64,000 nucleotides of DNA from Pseudomonas sp. S30. Its GTDB lineage: Bacteria > Pseudomonadota > Gammaproteobacteria > Pseudomonadales > Pseudomonadaceae. Position 1 is the stretch's first letter. Every line of letters starts with the position of its first letter. Under the pieces are notes generated by a model. That model was given only the letters and a program-made list of their open reading frames with translations. It was not told the DNA's origin and did not search any database. Shown here one piece after another: positions 46,491-55,582 of this stretch. The position numbers and the translations under genes are program-made. The stretch lies in the NCBI RefSeq assembly GCF_016518545.1, contig NZ_JACVTO010000001.1:62001-126000 (forward strand), read 5' to 3'.

Positions 46491-47090
46491 ATGCGTCACT
46501 GCCTGAGCCTTATCTGCCTGTCCCTCGCCGTGCCGATGGCGGCTGCGCACGCTGCCGCGAGTGCTGTAGCTGCCGTCGCCGAAGACAAGGCCCAGGCCCT
46601 GGAGCAGCGGGTGGTGGAGCAGGCCGCCCCGCCCGCGCCGACGGAAAAACTGACCCGCAGCGAAGCCCAGGCCGTCGACCCGAGCGGGCAAGCCCCGCTG
46701 GATGACAGCCTCACCTGCCTGGCCCGCACCGTCTATTGGGAGGCCAAGGGCGCCGATGCCCTGGACATGCGCGGCGTGGCCAGCGTGGTACTCAACCGAC
46801 TCGGCAAGGAAGGCTTTTCCGACAGCATCTGCGGCGTGGTGAAACAGGGCGTGCACACCCGCAGTTGCCAGTTCTCCTGGTGGTGCGACGGCCGTCCGGA
46901 CCAGGTCGAGGAACCGGCGCGTTATGCCGTGGCCAGGGAGATCGCGCGAAAGGCGCTGAACCAGCAGTTGCCGGACAGCACGGCCGGCGCACTGTTCTTT
47001 CATGACCGCCATGTGCGCCCCGGTTGGGCGAGCGCGTATGAACGCACCGCCCAGACGCGGCACTTCCTGTTCTATCGGCCCAGGACCTGA
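46491..47090 (+). CDS. Cell-wall hydrolase, SleB/CwlJ type (Hydrolase_2)
   Basis: 199 aa. Signal peptide (CLSLICLSLAVPMAAAHA|A), a low-complexity Ala/Glu linker, then the Hydrolase_2 core: LARTVYWEAKGADALDMRGVASVVLNRL with the catalytic Glu in YWEAKG, SICGVVKQG, SCQFSWWCDG, and GALFFHDRHVRPGW. Cleaves glycan strands by a lytic-transglycosylase-like mechanism in Bacillus spores; in Gram-negatives it acts on peptidoglycan remodelling. The start chosen gives a signal peptide. Confidence 0.9.
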   Translation: MRHCLSLICLSLAVPMAAAHAAASAVAAVAEDKAQALEQRVVEQAAPPAPTEKLTRSEAQAVDPSGQAPLDDSLTCLARTVYWEAKGADALDMRGVASVVLNRLGKEGFSDSICGVVKQGVHTRSCQFSWWCDGRPDQVEEPARYAVAREIARKALNQQLPDSTAGALFFHDRHVRPGWASAYERTAQTRHFLFYRPRT

Positions 47091-47104
47091 ACCCTGATAG
47101 AGGA

Positions 47105-49273
47105 TCAGAAATCGATGGTGCCGGAGAACTTGACCAGGCGTGGATCGCCCTGAGTCAGGTAGCCGCCGTTGGCCGACGCCCAGTAGTTCTTGTCGGTGAG
47201 GTTTTCCACATTGACACGCAAGGTGACATCCTTTTCCTGGACCTTGACACGATAGCGCGCGCCCACATCGAAGCGGTTCCAGGTCGGCAGTGTGAGGGTA
47301 TTGCCCGGATTGGCATACTGCCCGCCGGTGCGAAGCATGCGCGCGTTGAGCGCCACGCCATCGAGTCCCGGCACGTCCCAGTCGACGCTGGCGTTGAGCT
47401 GGAAGGTCGGCACGCCGACGGCGTGGTTACCATCGTTGGTACCGTTCTGGGTGTTCTTCAGTTCGGTGTCCATGCGCGTGCCGCCGGCCATCAGGCGCAG
47501 GCCCTGGATCGGCTCGCCGAACACACTCAGTTCCACGCCTTTGTTGATCTGCTGGCCGTCCTGCACGAACAGGTTGCCCTCGCGATAGCCATCGGTAGGC
47601 CGCTCGATGCGGAACACCGCCAGGTTGGCACCATAGCTCTGGCGATCGAGCTTGATGCCCGCCTCCACCTGCTTGGTCTTGGCGGGTGGGAACACCTGTC
47701 CGAGGTTGACCACCTCACCGCTGGCCGTGGCGCCCTGGGCCAGGCCCTGGATACTGTTGGCATAGAGTGAAACGGAGGGGTTGAGTTTGTACACGATACC
47801 GTACACCGGTGTGGTGACCGCTTCGTCATAGAAAGCCGTACGGCCGGCATCCACGCCGGTCCCGCGGTAGGCATAGCCTTCCACCCGCAGCTGCTGACGG
47901 CGCACGCCAGCGGTGAGCAGCAAGGTGTCATCGAACAGTCCAAGGGTATCGGACAGCGCCAGGCTGCGGTTATGGGTCTTGCCCGTCACCCCGGGATCGC
48001 TCAAGCGCCCGGCACTGAGGCTGACTGCGGTCGGCCGAGACAGCGGCGTGGTGTCGTAGATGTTGGTCGGCTTGGCCTTGTAGAACACATAGGCGTTTTC
48101 CTGCTCGGTCCAGATGGTCGCAGCGCCGAGGTTCAGCTGATGGCTGACCGGCCCGGTCTGGAAACGACCGTTCAGCCCGGTCATGAAGCTGACGTTGTCC
48201 TCGTTATGGGGAATCTGCGAACCGCCGATGGTCGCGGCGCCCGTGGCGGCGTCGGTCAACACCGGGGTGCCATAGAAGCCGGTTTCATGGGTACGTTTGG
48301 CACCCCCGGACACGTAGCCGCTCCAGTGCTCGTTGAAGTCGTAGTCGGCACGCAGCATGCCGAACGTGTCCTCGGTCTGGGTCCATCCCCAGTCCTGGCC
48401 ATAGTTGTGATCTGCGCTGGGCGCACGCGGAATGTCGGTGACGCCCGCGCCGAGGCGCACGGTGTTGCGCATATGGTTGACACGCTGTTTCTGGTAGCCG
48501 AAATCACCCGACAGGCGCAACGCGTCGCCACGATAATCCAGGCCGGCGACGAACAACTTGCTGCGCTGATCCTGATCGTCGACGGCCGTCTCACCCTCGC
48601 GCTGGGACAGATTCACGCGTGCGCCGAAACGATTGTCCTCACCGAAACGCTGACCGATATCCAGGTGTTCGCCGATGCGCCCATCGCTGCTGATGTCCTG
48701 GGTGTAGCGACGGGTGGGCACGTCGCCTGCACGCTTGGGCTGCAGGTTGACGTTACCGCCTAGCCCGGTACCGGTAGGACTGGCGCCGTTGAGAAAAGCG
48801 TTGGGCCCCTTGAACAGCTCGACCCGCTCGAGCGCATCGGTGGAAATCATCTGCCGGGGCAGCACACCATACAGCCCGTTGAAGGAGACGTCGTCACCGC
48901 TCAGTGGCAGCCCCCGGATGACGAACACCTGGGACTGATTGCCGAAGCCGAACGACTGGCGCACCGAGGGATCGTTGAGCAGTACGTCGCCGATGTCTTC
49001 GGCCTGCTGATCCTCGATCAACTGCGAGGTGTAGCTGGTTTGCGTGAAGGGCACATCCATCATGTCCTGGTTGCCCAGCACGCCCATCTGTCCTCCTCGC
49101 GCGACCTGGCCACCGGCGAAGGTTTCCGGCAGCTGGCCAGAAGCCGGTTTCAGGGCATCGGCATTGATGGCGGTGGCGCCCAGTTCAAGAGGGGCGTCGG
49201 CGGCGTGAACATTGAAGCCGAGGGAACAGCAGAGGGCGAGCAGAGTCGGACGCAAGGGGCGAGTGTTGGCCAT
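47105..49273 (-). CDS. TonB-dependent siderophore receptor
   Basis: 722 aa. Start is the ATG with AGGAG 6 bp upstream; signal peptide (LLALCCSLGFNVHA|AD). Plug domain begins GQMGVLGNQDMMDVPFTQTSY and has VFVIRGLPLSGDDVSFNGLYG and ELFKGPNAFLNG; the 22-strand barrel ends KFSGTIDF with the C-terminal Phe expected for BAM-inserted proteins. No N-terminal secretin/STN signalling domain, so it does not signal to a FecR/FecI pair. Ferric-siderophore uptake; ligand unknown. A Fur box lies upstream. Confidence 0.93.
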   Translation of the reverse strand: MANTRPLRPTLLALCCSLGFNVHAADAPLELGATAINADALKPASGQLPETFAGGQVARGGQMGVLGNQDMMDVPFTQTSYTSQLIEDQQAEDIGDVLLNDPSVRQSFGFGNQSQVFVIRGLPLSGDDVSFNGLYGVLPRQMISTDALERVELFKGPNAFLNGASPTGTGLGGNVNLQPKRAGDVPTRRYTQDISSDGRIGEHLDIGQRFGEDNRFGARVNLSQREGETAVDDQDQRSKLFVAGLDYRGDALRLSGDFGYQKQRVNHMRNTVRLGAGVTDIPRAPSADHNYGQDWGWTQTEDTFGMLRADYDFNEHWSGYVSGGAKRTHETGFYGTPVLTDAATGAATIGGSQIPHNEDNVSFMTGLNGRFQTGPVSHQLNLGAATIWTEQENAYVFYKAKPTNIYDTTPLSRPTAVSLSAGRLSDPGVTGKTHNRSLALSDTLGLFDDTLLLTAGVRRQQLRVEGYAYRGTGVDAGRTAFYDEAVTTPVYGIVYKLNPSVSLYANSIQGLAQGATASGEVVNLGQVFPPAKTKQVEAGIKLDRQSYGANLAVFRIERPTDGYREGNLFVQDGQQINKGVELSVFGEPIQGLRLMAGGTRMDTELKNTQNGTNDGNHAVGVPTFQLNASVDWDVPGLDGVALNARMLRTGGQYANPGNTLTLPTWNRFDVGARYRVKVQEKDVTLRVNVENLTDKNYWASANGGYLTQGDPRLVKFSGTIDF

Positions 49274-49344
49274 GGAAGGCTCCTGGTGCTGATTAGAGCC
49301 TCCCTGGCGAATGCAAATGAAGTTGAGCCGCATTTATACTGATT

Positions 49345-49363
49345 ATTGAGAACCATTTCCAAT
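49345..49363 (-). promoter_or_regulatory. Probable Fur box of the TonB receptor gene
   Basis: ATTGAGAACCATTTCCAAT matches the Fur 19-mer at 13 of 19 positions (counted against one phase of GATAATGATAATCATTATC repeats). It lies about 72 bp upstream of the receptor start codon, in an AT-rich stretch expected for the promoter. Confidence 0.6.
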
Positions 49364-49522
49364 CAATTGCACTTTTTTGTTCATTCGCGGTCTATTGCCT
49401 CTTTTGCCGCCACTGAGTCGCCGGTGGTTTATCGCAACACACGGGCCAGGCCAAAAGCCGGTAGCTTGTGTAGGATGGGCAGCGCCCCCACGAGGCCGCT
49501 GCCAGTCATAGGGAGATTCTTG

Positions 49523-50383
49523 ATGCGTGTCCTGTCATCCCTCGCCTGCCTCGGCCTCGTCTGGTCGAGCCTGGCGTTTTCGGCCAGTGCCCAGGCCACC
49601 AGCGGCGACGAAGCGCAACTGATCGAAGCGATCAACGCCTACCGCAGCCAGGCCCAGCGCTGCGGCGGCGAAGCGTCGCTGGAACTCCCGCCGCTCAACA
49701 GCGACACTCGCCTGGCACTGTCTCCCGAGGGTACCCGGGATCTGCAGCAAGCCATGACCCGCGCGGCTTACCCCATGGTCAACGTGCAGGCCATCAGCCT
49801 GTCTGGCCCGCGGGATGCCAAAGCGGCCATGAGCGCTGTCGAGGAAAGCTTCTGCCAGGTCGTGCTCGACCCGCAGTTCGTCGATATCGGGGTCAGCCAG
49901 GAAGGCCGCGACTGGCGCATCGTGCTGGCCCGTCCCCTGCTCAGCGGACGCCTGGGCGACTGGCAGGCCGAGGGACAGAAACTCCTGCAGGAAGTCAACG
50001 CGGCACGCAAGCTGCCTCGCCAGTGCGGTGGCCAGCCCTTCGCCGCCGCCCAACCCCTGACCTGGAATGCGATTCTCGCCGGGGCCGCGGCCAATCATAC
50101 TCGTGCCATGGCCAACCAGAACTTCTTCGACCATATCGACCGTGACGGCCGCACCCCAGGGGATCGCGCCGAACTGGCAGGCTACCTGTATCAGCAGATC
50201 GGCGAGGACATCGCGGCAGGCCGCGACACTCCGCGCAAGGTGGTTGACGGCTGGCTGGCCAGTCCCGGGCACTGCGCCACCCTGATGAATCCCGATTACC
50301 GTGAGCTGGGTGCGGCGTATGCGGTCGACCCGAAAAGCGATGCGGGCATCTACTGGACCGCAATGTTCGGTTCCCCACAGTGA
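49523..50383 (+). CDS. CAP/SCP-domain secreted protein
   Basis: 286 aa from the ATG after GGGAGA; the frame is open much further up but without protein-like sequence. Signal peptide (LVWSSLAFSASAQA|T), an N-terminal domain of unknown type (about 28-140), and a CAP domain (about 150-285) with NQNFFDHIDRDGRTPGDRAELAGY, GEDIAAGRDTPRKVVDGWLASPGHC and a NPDYRELGAAY end. Conserved His and Glu of CAP proteins are visible (DH, GED). Role in envelope or secretion unknown. Confidence 0.88.
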   Translation: MRVLSSLACLGLVWSSLAFSASAQATSGDEAQLIEAINAYRSQAQRCGGEASLELPPLNSDTRLALSPEGTRDLQQAMTRAAYPMVNVQAISLSGPRDAKAAMSAVEESFCQVVLDPQFVDIGVSQEGRDWRIVLARPLLSGRLGDWQAEGQKLLQEVNAARKLPRQCGGQPFAAAQPLTWNAILAGAAANHTRAMANQNFFDHIDRDGRTPGDRAELAGYLYQQIGEDIAAGRDTPRKVVDGWLASPGHCATLMNPDYRELGAAYAVDPKSDAGIYWTAMFGSPQ

Positions 50384-50445
50384 GGGCTGGCCAAACCCAG
50401 CGTAGCGTCTTTACTTACAGCTAAGCCCTATAGAGCGAGCTGCCT

Positions 50446-50832
50446 ATGAAGATCGTGGTGACCAGCATCCTCGTCGACGACCAGGCCAAGGCACTGGCTT
50501 TCTACCATTATGTCCTCGGCTTTCAACCCAAGGACGACCGCCCCATGGGCCGCCATCGCTGGCTTACCCTCACCTCGCCGAACGATCCCAACGGCGTGGA
50601 GTTGCTGCTGGAGCCGGACGTTCACCCCGCTGCGCGGATCTACAAGGCCGCGCTGAAGGACGATGGCATTCCCGCCACCTCGTTCGCCGTACGCGATGTC
50701 CAGGCCGAGTACACCCGCCTGTGCGCCAGCGGCGTGGTGTTCACCCAGCCGCCAATCACCCATGAGGCCTTGACCCTGGCGGTGTTCGACGATACCTGCG
50801 GCAACCTCATCCAGATCAGCCAACGTCAATGA
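50446..50832 (+). CDS. VOC-family protein (glyoxalase/bleomycin-resistance fold)
   Basis: 128 aa with a complete VOC beta-alpha-beta-beta-beta pair: ILVDDQAKALAFYHYVLGFQPKDD start, WLTLTSPNDPNGVELLLEPD (Glu ligand), and the second module SFAVRDVQAEYTRLCASGVVFTQPP ending TCGNLIQISQ. Metal or substrate unknown; YkcA-like members are often detoxification enzymes. Same strand as the CAP gene upstream but separated by 62 bp. Confidence 0.9.
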   Translation: MKIVVTSILVDDQAKALAFYHYVLGFQPKDDRPMGRHRWLTLTSPNDPNGVELLLEPDVHPAARIYKAALKDDGIPATSFAVRDVQAEYTRLCASGVVFTQPPITHEALTLAVFDDTCGNLIQISQRQ

Positions 50833-50913
50833 GCGCTCAGGCTGTCGAGTCCCCGGCAGCCTGCGATCCATTCCCCAGACCTGCTGGCGCACCCTTGAAC
50901 AGCGAGCCGCCCG

Positions 50914-51501
50914 ATGCGTTATGAATTCAGCGAAGTGCTCAACGACCTGATCGACTACTTCCTGCTCGGCGATATCCAGCGCCTGGCGCGGTTTCAGGAC
51001 GACAATGCGCTGCCGGATGACCTGGCCCACGCCTTCACCACCGGGGACAGCGGCGATCGCGCGGTGCTCGAAGGCGTGGTCGTGCCGCTGGCCGGTATCG
51101 ACAACCTGCCCTACCACATCATCTTCAGCCTCGACGAGGCGATACCGGCCCTCCTGCAGCCGGACAGCCGCCTGGTCCATCGCCGTGCCGGGTATGTCGT
51201 GCATGTGGAGCACGGGGCGCTGATGCTGTTCACCTGGCGTATCCTTCAGCACTTCACTCCCAGGGCCCTGGGCGACCTGCTCGCCCGCTACCAGGCACCG
51301 GGCCGCCCGCAGATCGAACTGGACAACGGCTGGTACCAGGTCGAAATCCTAGCCGGTGCGGTGATGCGCGAAGGCATTTACGAGCCTGCCTTCGAATTCG
51401 TCCTCAGCCGCACCCACTGCCGGCGGCCAGCGGCCGATATCGATGTGGGTTATCGCTTCGGGCTGGCTGACGATGCAGCATCCTGCACACCCGCCCGGTG
51501 A
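50914..51501 (+). CDS. Hypothetical protein, 195 aa
   Basis: Cytoplasmic, no signal peptide. N-terminal helical part (FSEVLNDLIDYFLLGDIQRLARF), then a beta-rich central region (VVVPLAGIDNLPYHIIFSLD, AGYVVHVEHGALMLFTWRILQHFTPRALGDLLAR, PQIELDNGWYQVEILAGAVM). The pattern of a beta-sandwich with an aromatic strand is not assigned. It follows the VOC gene by 81 bp and converges on the recombinase gene. Confidence 0.6.
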   Translation: MRYEFSEVLNDLIDYFLLGDIQRLARFQDDNALPDDLAHAFTTGDSGDRAVLEGVVVPLAGIDNLPYHIIFSLDEAIPALLQPDSRLVHRRAGYVVHVEHGALMLFTWRILQHFTPRALGDLLARYQAPGRPQIELDNGWYQVEILAGAVMREGIYEPAFEFVLSRTHCRRPAADIDVGYRFGLADDAASCTPAR

Positions 51502-51519
51502 CGCGCCTGGAGCCATCGT

Positions 51520-52434
51520 TCAGTAGTCGAAGCGCTCGACCGCACGTCGGCGCTCGTTGTCATCGCGGCGGTCATAACTGGCCGTGGTCTGGATGTTGGC
51601 GTGGTGCGCCAGCTTCTGGGCGATCGACAGATCGTGCTCCTCGATCACTCGGGTGATGAACGCTCGGCGAAAATCGTGAGGCATGATCTTCGCGCCGACC
51701 TGGGCTCCGCGCTGGCGAGCGATGTAGTAGATGGCGTGCTTGGTGATTCGCGCCCGGGTGATGTGGTTGCCCCGCCGAATCCTGTTGAACAGAAACGCGT
51801 CGTCTTCGCTGCCAGCTGGCAGATGTTCACGACGAAGCGCCAGCCAGGCTTGGAGTTTCTCGAACGCCCAGGCCGGGGCGTACTTGATCAACTGACGGTT
51901 GCCTTTGCCGAGCACCTGCAAGCTGCGCTCGGTGAAATCGACATCGGCCAGGTCGATGTCCACCGACTCGGACTTGCGCATCCCGGTGCCATACAGCAAG
52001 GCGATGATGGCCGCATCGCGCACGCCCTGTGGACGAGGGTCTGCCGCGCACACCTCCATCAGTTCCCGAATCAGGCTGCGCCTGAGGTTGCGCCCCGGAG
52101 GCAGGCGCGTGCCGGAGGCGGGCTTGACCTCGCGAATACGCAGCAACCGTTCATGGGTGATCAGGCCCTGGCGCCAGGCTTCGTTCATCACCCCGCGCAC
52201 GGCATTGACGTACAGCGAGGAGGAATTCGGGGCATAGCCATCGGCCCGCAGCACCGCCACCAGCCCGATGATGTCTGCAGGCTCGAGCCCGTGCCAGGGC
52301 ACCGCTGCGATGTCGCAGTCCGCGAACCCCAGGCGGTCGGCGGCATCCTGGAGGACGTAGCGCATGGTCAGTTGGCTGGAAGGTGCCAGACGGGCCAGGT
52401 ACTGCAGGACGGGGTTGGGCAGTGAGTCGGTCAA
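51520..52434 (-). CDS. Stand-alone tyrosine recombinase/integrase
   Basis: 304 aa from a TTG with AGGA 7 bp upstream (ATG at 52488 would add 18 residues). N-terminal SAM-like core-binding domain (NPVLQYLARLAPSSQLTMRYVLQDAA), then the catalytic domain with all active residues intact: Arg153 (GTGMRKSE), Lys177 (GKGNRQ), His253-Arg256 (HDFRRAF), His278 (LAHHANIQTT) and Tyr287 (SYDRR). No phage or transposon genes flank it and no tRNA is near. It may be a resident XerC/D-like protein rather than a prophage integrase. Confidence 0.9.
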   Translation of the reverse strand: MTDSLPNPVLQYLARLAPSSQLTMRYVLQDAADRLGFADCDIAAVPWHGLEPADIIGLVAVLRADGYAPNSSSLYVNAVRGVMNEAWRQGLITHERLLRIREVKPASGTRLPPGRNLRRSLIRELMEVCAADPRPQGVRDAAIIALLYGTGMRKSESVDIDLADVDFTERSLQVLGKGNRQLIKYAPAWAFEKLQAWLALRREHLPAGSEDDAFLFNRIRRGNHITRARITKHAIYYIARQRGAQVGAKIMPHDFRRAFITRVIEEHDLSIAQKLAHHANIQTTASYDRRDDNERRRAVERFDY

Positions 52435-52595
52435 GGGTGAATCCTGGTGCGAAAAACGATGCGCTCGAAATGTCGGCAGCAATGCCATCAGATTGAAATC
52501 AAAGGCGTTTATCGAGCGGCGGGGATGCAATGTTAACCGATGAAACGTCAAGGTTCGAACTCGAGCTACGAGCCTGTGGCTGGTGAAAATGGCAA

Positions 52596-52612
52596 AGGCC
52601 CTTGTCGGGCCT
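52596..52612 (-). terminator. Terminator of the 97-aa hydrophilic protein gene
   Basis: Stem AGGCCC / GGGCCT with 5-nt loop, followed on the minus strand by TTTGCCATTTTC. It lies 25 bp past the stop of the 52637-52930 gene. Confidence 0.5.
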
Positions 52613-52636
52613 CTGTCATGTTAGGCACAACGACGC

Positions 52637-52930
52637 TTACGGCTTGGGATGTTCGCTGGACACCGCATTGTTGGCGTCCACATCGCTGATGCCCTGGCGC
52701 GCGACAGGTTCGTCCTGCGAGGTACGGGCGGTCCCGTTGTCGCGTGGCACCTGGGAGTCCTGATCGGATCCTGGGTTACCCGGCGGTGGCGTCCAGTCCT
52801 CAGGCTTGCCACCCGCAGCCTGCCGGGGCTCGGAGGCGGTATGTTCGAGGTCAGACCCACGCCCTGTATCGTCTTGAGCACCTGCAGGTCCGGGGTAAGC
52901 GGCTGCTGGGCCGTTGTCGTCTCTGGTCAT
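52637..52930 (-). CDS. Small disordered hydrophilic protein, 97 aa
   Basis: Start is the ATG with GGGAGA upstream. Rich in Gly, Pro, Asp, Glu, Gln and Ser (e.g. GRGSDLEHTASEPRQAAGG, TPPPGNPGSDQDSQVP); almost no hydrophobic residues, so it is likely intrinsically disordered. No family. Similar hydrophilic proteins in Pseudomonas are often induced by stress or stationary phase, an inference only. Followed by a hairpin terminator. Confidence 0.65.
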   Translation of the reverse strand: MTRDDNGPAAAYPGPAGAQDDTGRGSDLEHTASEPRQAAGGKPEDWTPPPGNPGSDQDSQVPRDNGTARTSQDEPVARQGISDVDANNAVSSEHPKP

Positions 52931-53041
52931 GCTGATTCTCCCGTCTGTAGGCACCGTAGGTGTGCCCTTACGAAGTTGTGAGGGCACCCGCGTGCCATAA
53001 GTGCCTTGCGAGAGACGAACGGCCGGGGGTGAGCGTCTGCG

Positions 53042-53158
53042 TCACTCTGCTCCGGGGGGAATGCCATCCTTGTTCTTGTCCCTGAGCCTGGCTTTTTCAG
53101 CATCGGTGGAATGGGCAGGAACCTGATCCTGCGGCGCCTCTTTCTTCTGGTCGGTCAT
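53042..53158 (-). CDS. Mini-protein, 38 aa, highly charged
   Basis: ATG at 53158 with GGAGA directly upstream and stop at 53042. Sequence: MTDQKKEAPQDQVPAHST then DAEKARLRDKNKDGIPPGAE (38 residues, split here in two pieces). It is all polar or charged, no Cys or aromatic residues. Same strand and style as the neighbouring 97-aa disordered gene. Too short for database families; likely real from ribosome site and its charged, protein-like composition. Confidence 0.55.
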   Translation of the reverse strand: MTDQKKEAPQDQVPAHSTDAEKARLRDKNKDGIPPGAE

Positions 53159-53218
53159 GGACGTCTCCTGGGTGAGTCAAGGTTGGGCACGGCTGTCGGA
53201 AAAACGTACAGCCCGTCG

Positions 53219-54817
53219 TCATACTCCGCCGGGCGAATCCAGCACCTGGCGGACCTTGCGGGCCAGTTCCTGCGGGAGATAAGGCTTGGAAATCACCTCG
53301 AATTCGGCCCCGCCGATGTCCGTACGCTCGATCGAGCTCTTGGCATAGCCCGTGGTGAGCAGCACTTTGATCGCAGGGCGCTGCGACTGGACCCTGCGTG
53401 CCAGGGTCACACCATTGATGCCACCCGGCATGATCAGGTCAGTGAACAACAGATCGAAATCGTGATCGTCCTCGAACATCTGCAGGGCCTGGTGCGCGTC
53501 CTTGGCGACCACCGTCTGGTAGCCATGCTCTTGCAGAATCACCTGGGCCAGTTCGGCCACATCCAGGCGGTCCTCGACGATGAGCACCCGCTCGTGCCCT
53601 ACCTTGGCCTGAGTGGACGGACGCTGCTCCAGGGGCTGCAGTTCGCTGGCATCGGCGGGAAAATAGAAGCGCAGAGTGGTACCGACCTGCTCCTCTGAAT
53701 AGATCTTCACAGCGCCGCCGGACTGCTTGGCGAAGCCGTAGACCATCGACAGCCCGAGACCCGTACCCTTGCCCTCGTCCTTGGTGGTGAAGAATGGGTC
53801 CATGGCCCTGTCGCGCACCAACTCGGACATGCCGCCTCCATTGTCGGTAATGGCCATGCACACATAGCTGCCCGCCAGCAGCCCCTCGTAGGAAGCACGT
53901 GCATCCGGGGTGACGATCACGTTGCGCGTCTCGATGTTCAACGCTGAACCTTCGTCGCCTGCCATCGCGTCGCGGGCATTGATGATGACATTGAGCAGGG
54001 CGATCTGTGCCTGGGCAGGATCGATCCGGCAATTGTGCAACCCAGGATCCAGGTCCAGGGTCACCGTGATGCCGTCGCCGAGGGTCTGGTTGATCAGCAC
54101 CTTGGCATCGGTGACGATCTGGTTGATGTTGATCACCCGCCCCTGCAGCGATTGTTTGCGCGAGAACGCCAGCAGTTGCTTGGTCAGGGTATTGGCCTTT
54201 TCCACCGCATTGTTGGCGTAGGTCAGGTTGCGCACGATCTTGGCGAAGTCCGGCTGCTCTTTCTCGGCTGCGGCCTTGGATAATGAAACGTAGCCACCGA
54301 TCACCTGGAGCAGGTTGTTGAAGTCATGCGCGATGCCCCCGGTCAACTGGCCCAGGGCCTCCATCTTCTGCGACTGACGCAGCGCCTCCTCCACGTCGCG
54401 GCGGCGGCTCACATCCAGCTGAGAAGCGAAGAAATAGGTCAGCTTGCCCGCATCGTTGTAGATCGGCGAAATGAACAACGCATTCCAGAACGAGCTGCCA
54501 TCCTTGCGGTAGTTGAGCACTTCGGTGGAAAAGTCGTAGCGCTGCTCGACCGCCTGGCGAATCGCTGCGACCACTTCAGGATCGGTATCCTTGCCTTGCA
54601 GGAACCGGCAATTGTGACCCAGCAGCTCATCGACGTCATAGCCCGTCATTTCCTGAAACGCATGATTGGCGAAAATGATCGGGTTGTCTGGCTGGTTGGG
54701 ATCGGTGACGATCATCGGCATGCGGGTACTTTCGACCGCCGCGAAGAAAATGTCCTTGGGATGGCCAAGCACGTCGGCAGTGAAGCGGTTGTCGACTCTG
54801 AGATCACTGTTGGGCAC
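53219..54817 (-). CDS. Blue-light LOV histidine kinase with receiver domain
   Basis: 532 aa, cytoplasmic. N-terminal LOV domain (about 20-145): GHNCRFLQG holds the photoactive Cys70 (codon 54608-54610), and [14 protein letters not shown] and YFFASQLDV are typical of FMN-binding LOV. HisKA with His164 ([12 protein letters not shown]), HATPase ([32 protein letters not shown]) and a C-terminal receiver with Asp460 in [10 protein letters not shown]. This is the domain order of the P. syringae LOV kinase, about 534 aa. Blue light forms a flavin-Cys adduct that raises kinase activity there. No response regulator partner adjoins it. Confidence 0.93.
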   Translation of the reverse strand: MPNSDLRVDNRFTADVLGHPKDIFFAAVESTRMPMIVTDPNQPDNPIIFANHAFQEMTGYDVDELLGHNCRFLQGKDTDPEVVAAIRQAVEQRYDFSTEVLNYRKDGSSFWNALFISPIYNDAGKLTYFFASQLDVSRRRDVEEALRQSQKMEALGQLTGGIAHDFNNLLQVIGGYVSLSKAAAEKEQPDFAKIVRNLTYANNAVEKANTLTKQLLAFSRKQSLQGRVININQIVTDAKVLINQTLGDGITVTLDLDPGLHNCRIDPAQAQIALLNVIINARDAMAGDEGSALNIETRNVIVTPDARASYEGLLAGSYVCMAITDNGGGMSELVRDRAMDPFFTTKDEGKGTGLGLSMVYGFAKQSGGAVKIYSEEQVGTTLRFYFPADASELQPLEQRPSTQAKVGHERVLIVEDRLDVAELAQVILQEHGYQTVVAKDAHQALQMFEDDHDFDLLFTDLIMPGGINGVTLARRVQSQRPAIKVLLTTGYAKSSIERTDIGGAEFEVISKPYLPQELARKVRQVLDSPGGV

Positions 54818-55055
54818 TACGAGCTCCTCACCAGGGCTGCCTCGGAGCGCAAGCCGATGCTGCGCGGCGGCTGCAAACGTCGAGGAATACCGAGAATACG
54901 GCGTATGTTGCCTTTGATGCCTGGACGACGTCTATGTTCGGAGTTTTTTGCCAATCTGCGCAGTTATCTACTCTATTCTGAAGCGAATGCACCCTCCGCG
55001 GCCTTCGTCTGCCGGGTTCACGCTTCTAGGTCCTATGGCTATCAAGGTATCGCGC

Positions 55056-55292
55056 ATGAGTATTCGCAGTCTGGCAAGACACCTCCCTGCCGATCCGCAC
55101 AGACAAGGATGGGTACTGGGATGGGGTGTACTCAGACGCCGTCATCCCTGGCACCTGGTCGATGTGTTTGCGGATCGATACGCCGCGCAGGCAGAAGCAT
55201 CGCGGCGCGGTGGTGATTACGTAGTAGAGCATGGGTCGCACCGGCTCGGCACCGACGAGTTCATTTGCGGGGTGAATCTGCCTGAAGGGTGA
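55056..55292 (+). CDS. Hypothetical small protein, 78 aa
   Basis: ATG at 55056 with AAGG 8 bp upstream; a longer in-frame start exists at 55035. Basic start (MSIRSLARHLPADPHRQ), aromatic-rich middle (GWVLGWGVLRRRHPWHLVDVFADRY) and a polar end. No family is recognised. It sits alone between the LOV kinase and the small membrane protein. Confidence 0.5.
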   Translation: MSIRSLARHLPADPHRQGWVLGWGVLRRRHPWHLVDVFADRYAAQAEASRRGGDYVVEHGSHRLGTDEFICGVNLPEG

Positions 55293-55397
55293 GGATATCG
55301 GCGCCAAGGTCGCCGCTCATCGTCCGCAGGCGTGACCCATACCGAAATAGGTGGGCGCGTTGGCGTTCCCCAGGGTTGGAGCCGGACGGGCTTTGGA

Positions 55398-55538
55398 TCA
55401 ACCTTGATCACGCCGACGGGCTTTTCTACGTTTGAGCGTTGACCAGCAGAAATGAACAGGGTGGATGACTACCGCCAGTACGCACACTGAAGCGATGAAG
55501 AATAGAAACAGCAATCCCAATTCCATATGTGCAAACAT
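55398..55538 (-). CDS. Small single-pass membrane protein, 46 aa
   Basis: ATG at 55538 with AAGGAG 6 bp upstream. MFAHMELG then a hydrophobic helix (LLFLFFIASVCVLAVVIHP) and a strongly basic tail (WSTLKRRKARRRDQG), so N-out, C-in is expected. No known family. An 11-bp inverted repeat (55583-55625) lies 45 bp upstream, as a possible operator. Confidence 0.6.
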   Translation of the reverse strand: MFAHMELGLLFLFFIASVCVLAVVIHPVHFCWSTLKRRKARRRDQG

Positions 55539-55582
55539 ATGACACTCCTTGGCTTATATGCCCAATCCATTTGAACAGCCAC

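Noticed and set aside
45099..47063. A 654-codon minus-strand frame opposite the AEC and SleB genes
   Set aside because: Two plus-strand proteins with recognisable motifs occupy the same bases; the minus-strand product is Gln/His-rich noise.
52637..54817. A prophage or mobile cluster around the recombinase and LOV kinase
   Set aside because: No phage structural, lysis or replication genes accompany them, and no flanking repeats were found; the clustering of accessory genes is noted but not called an element.
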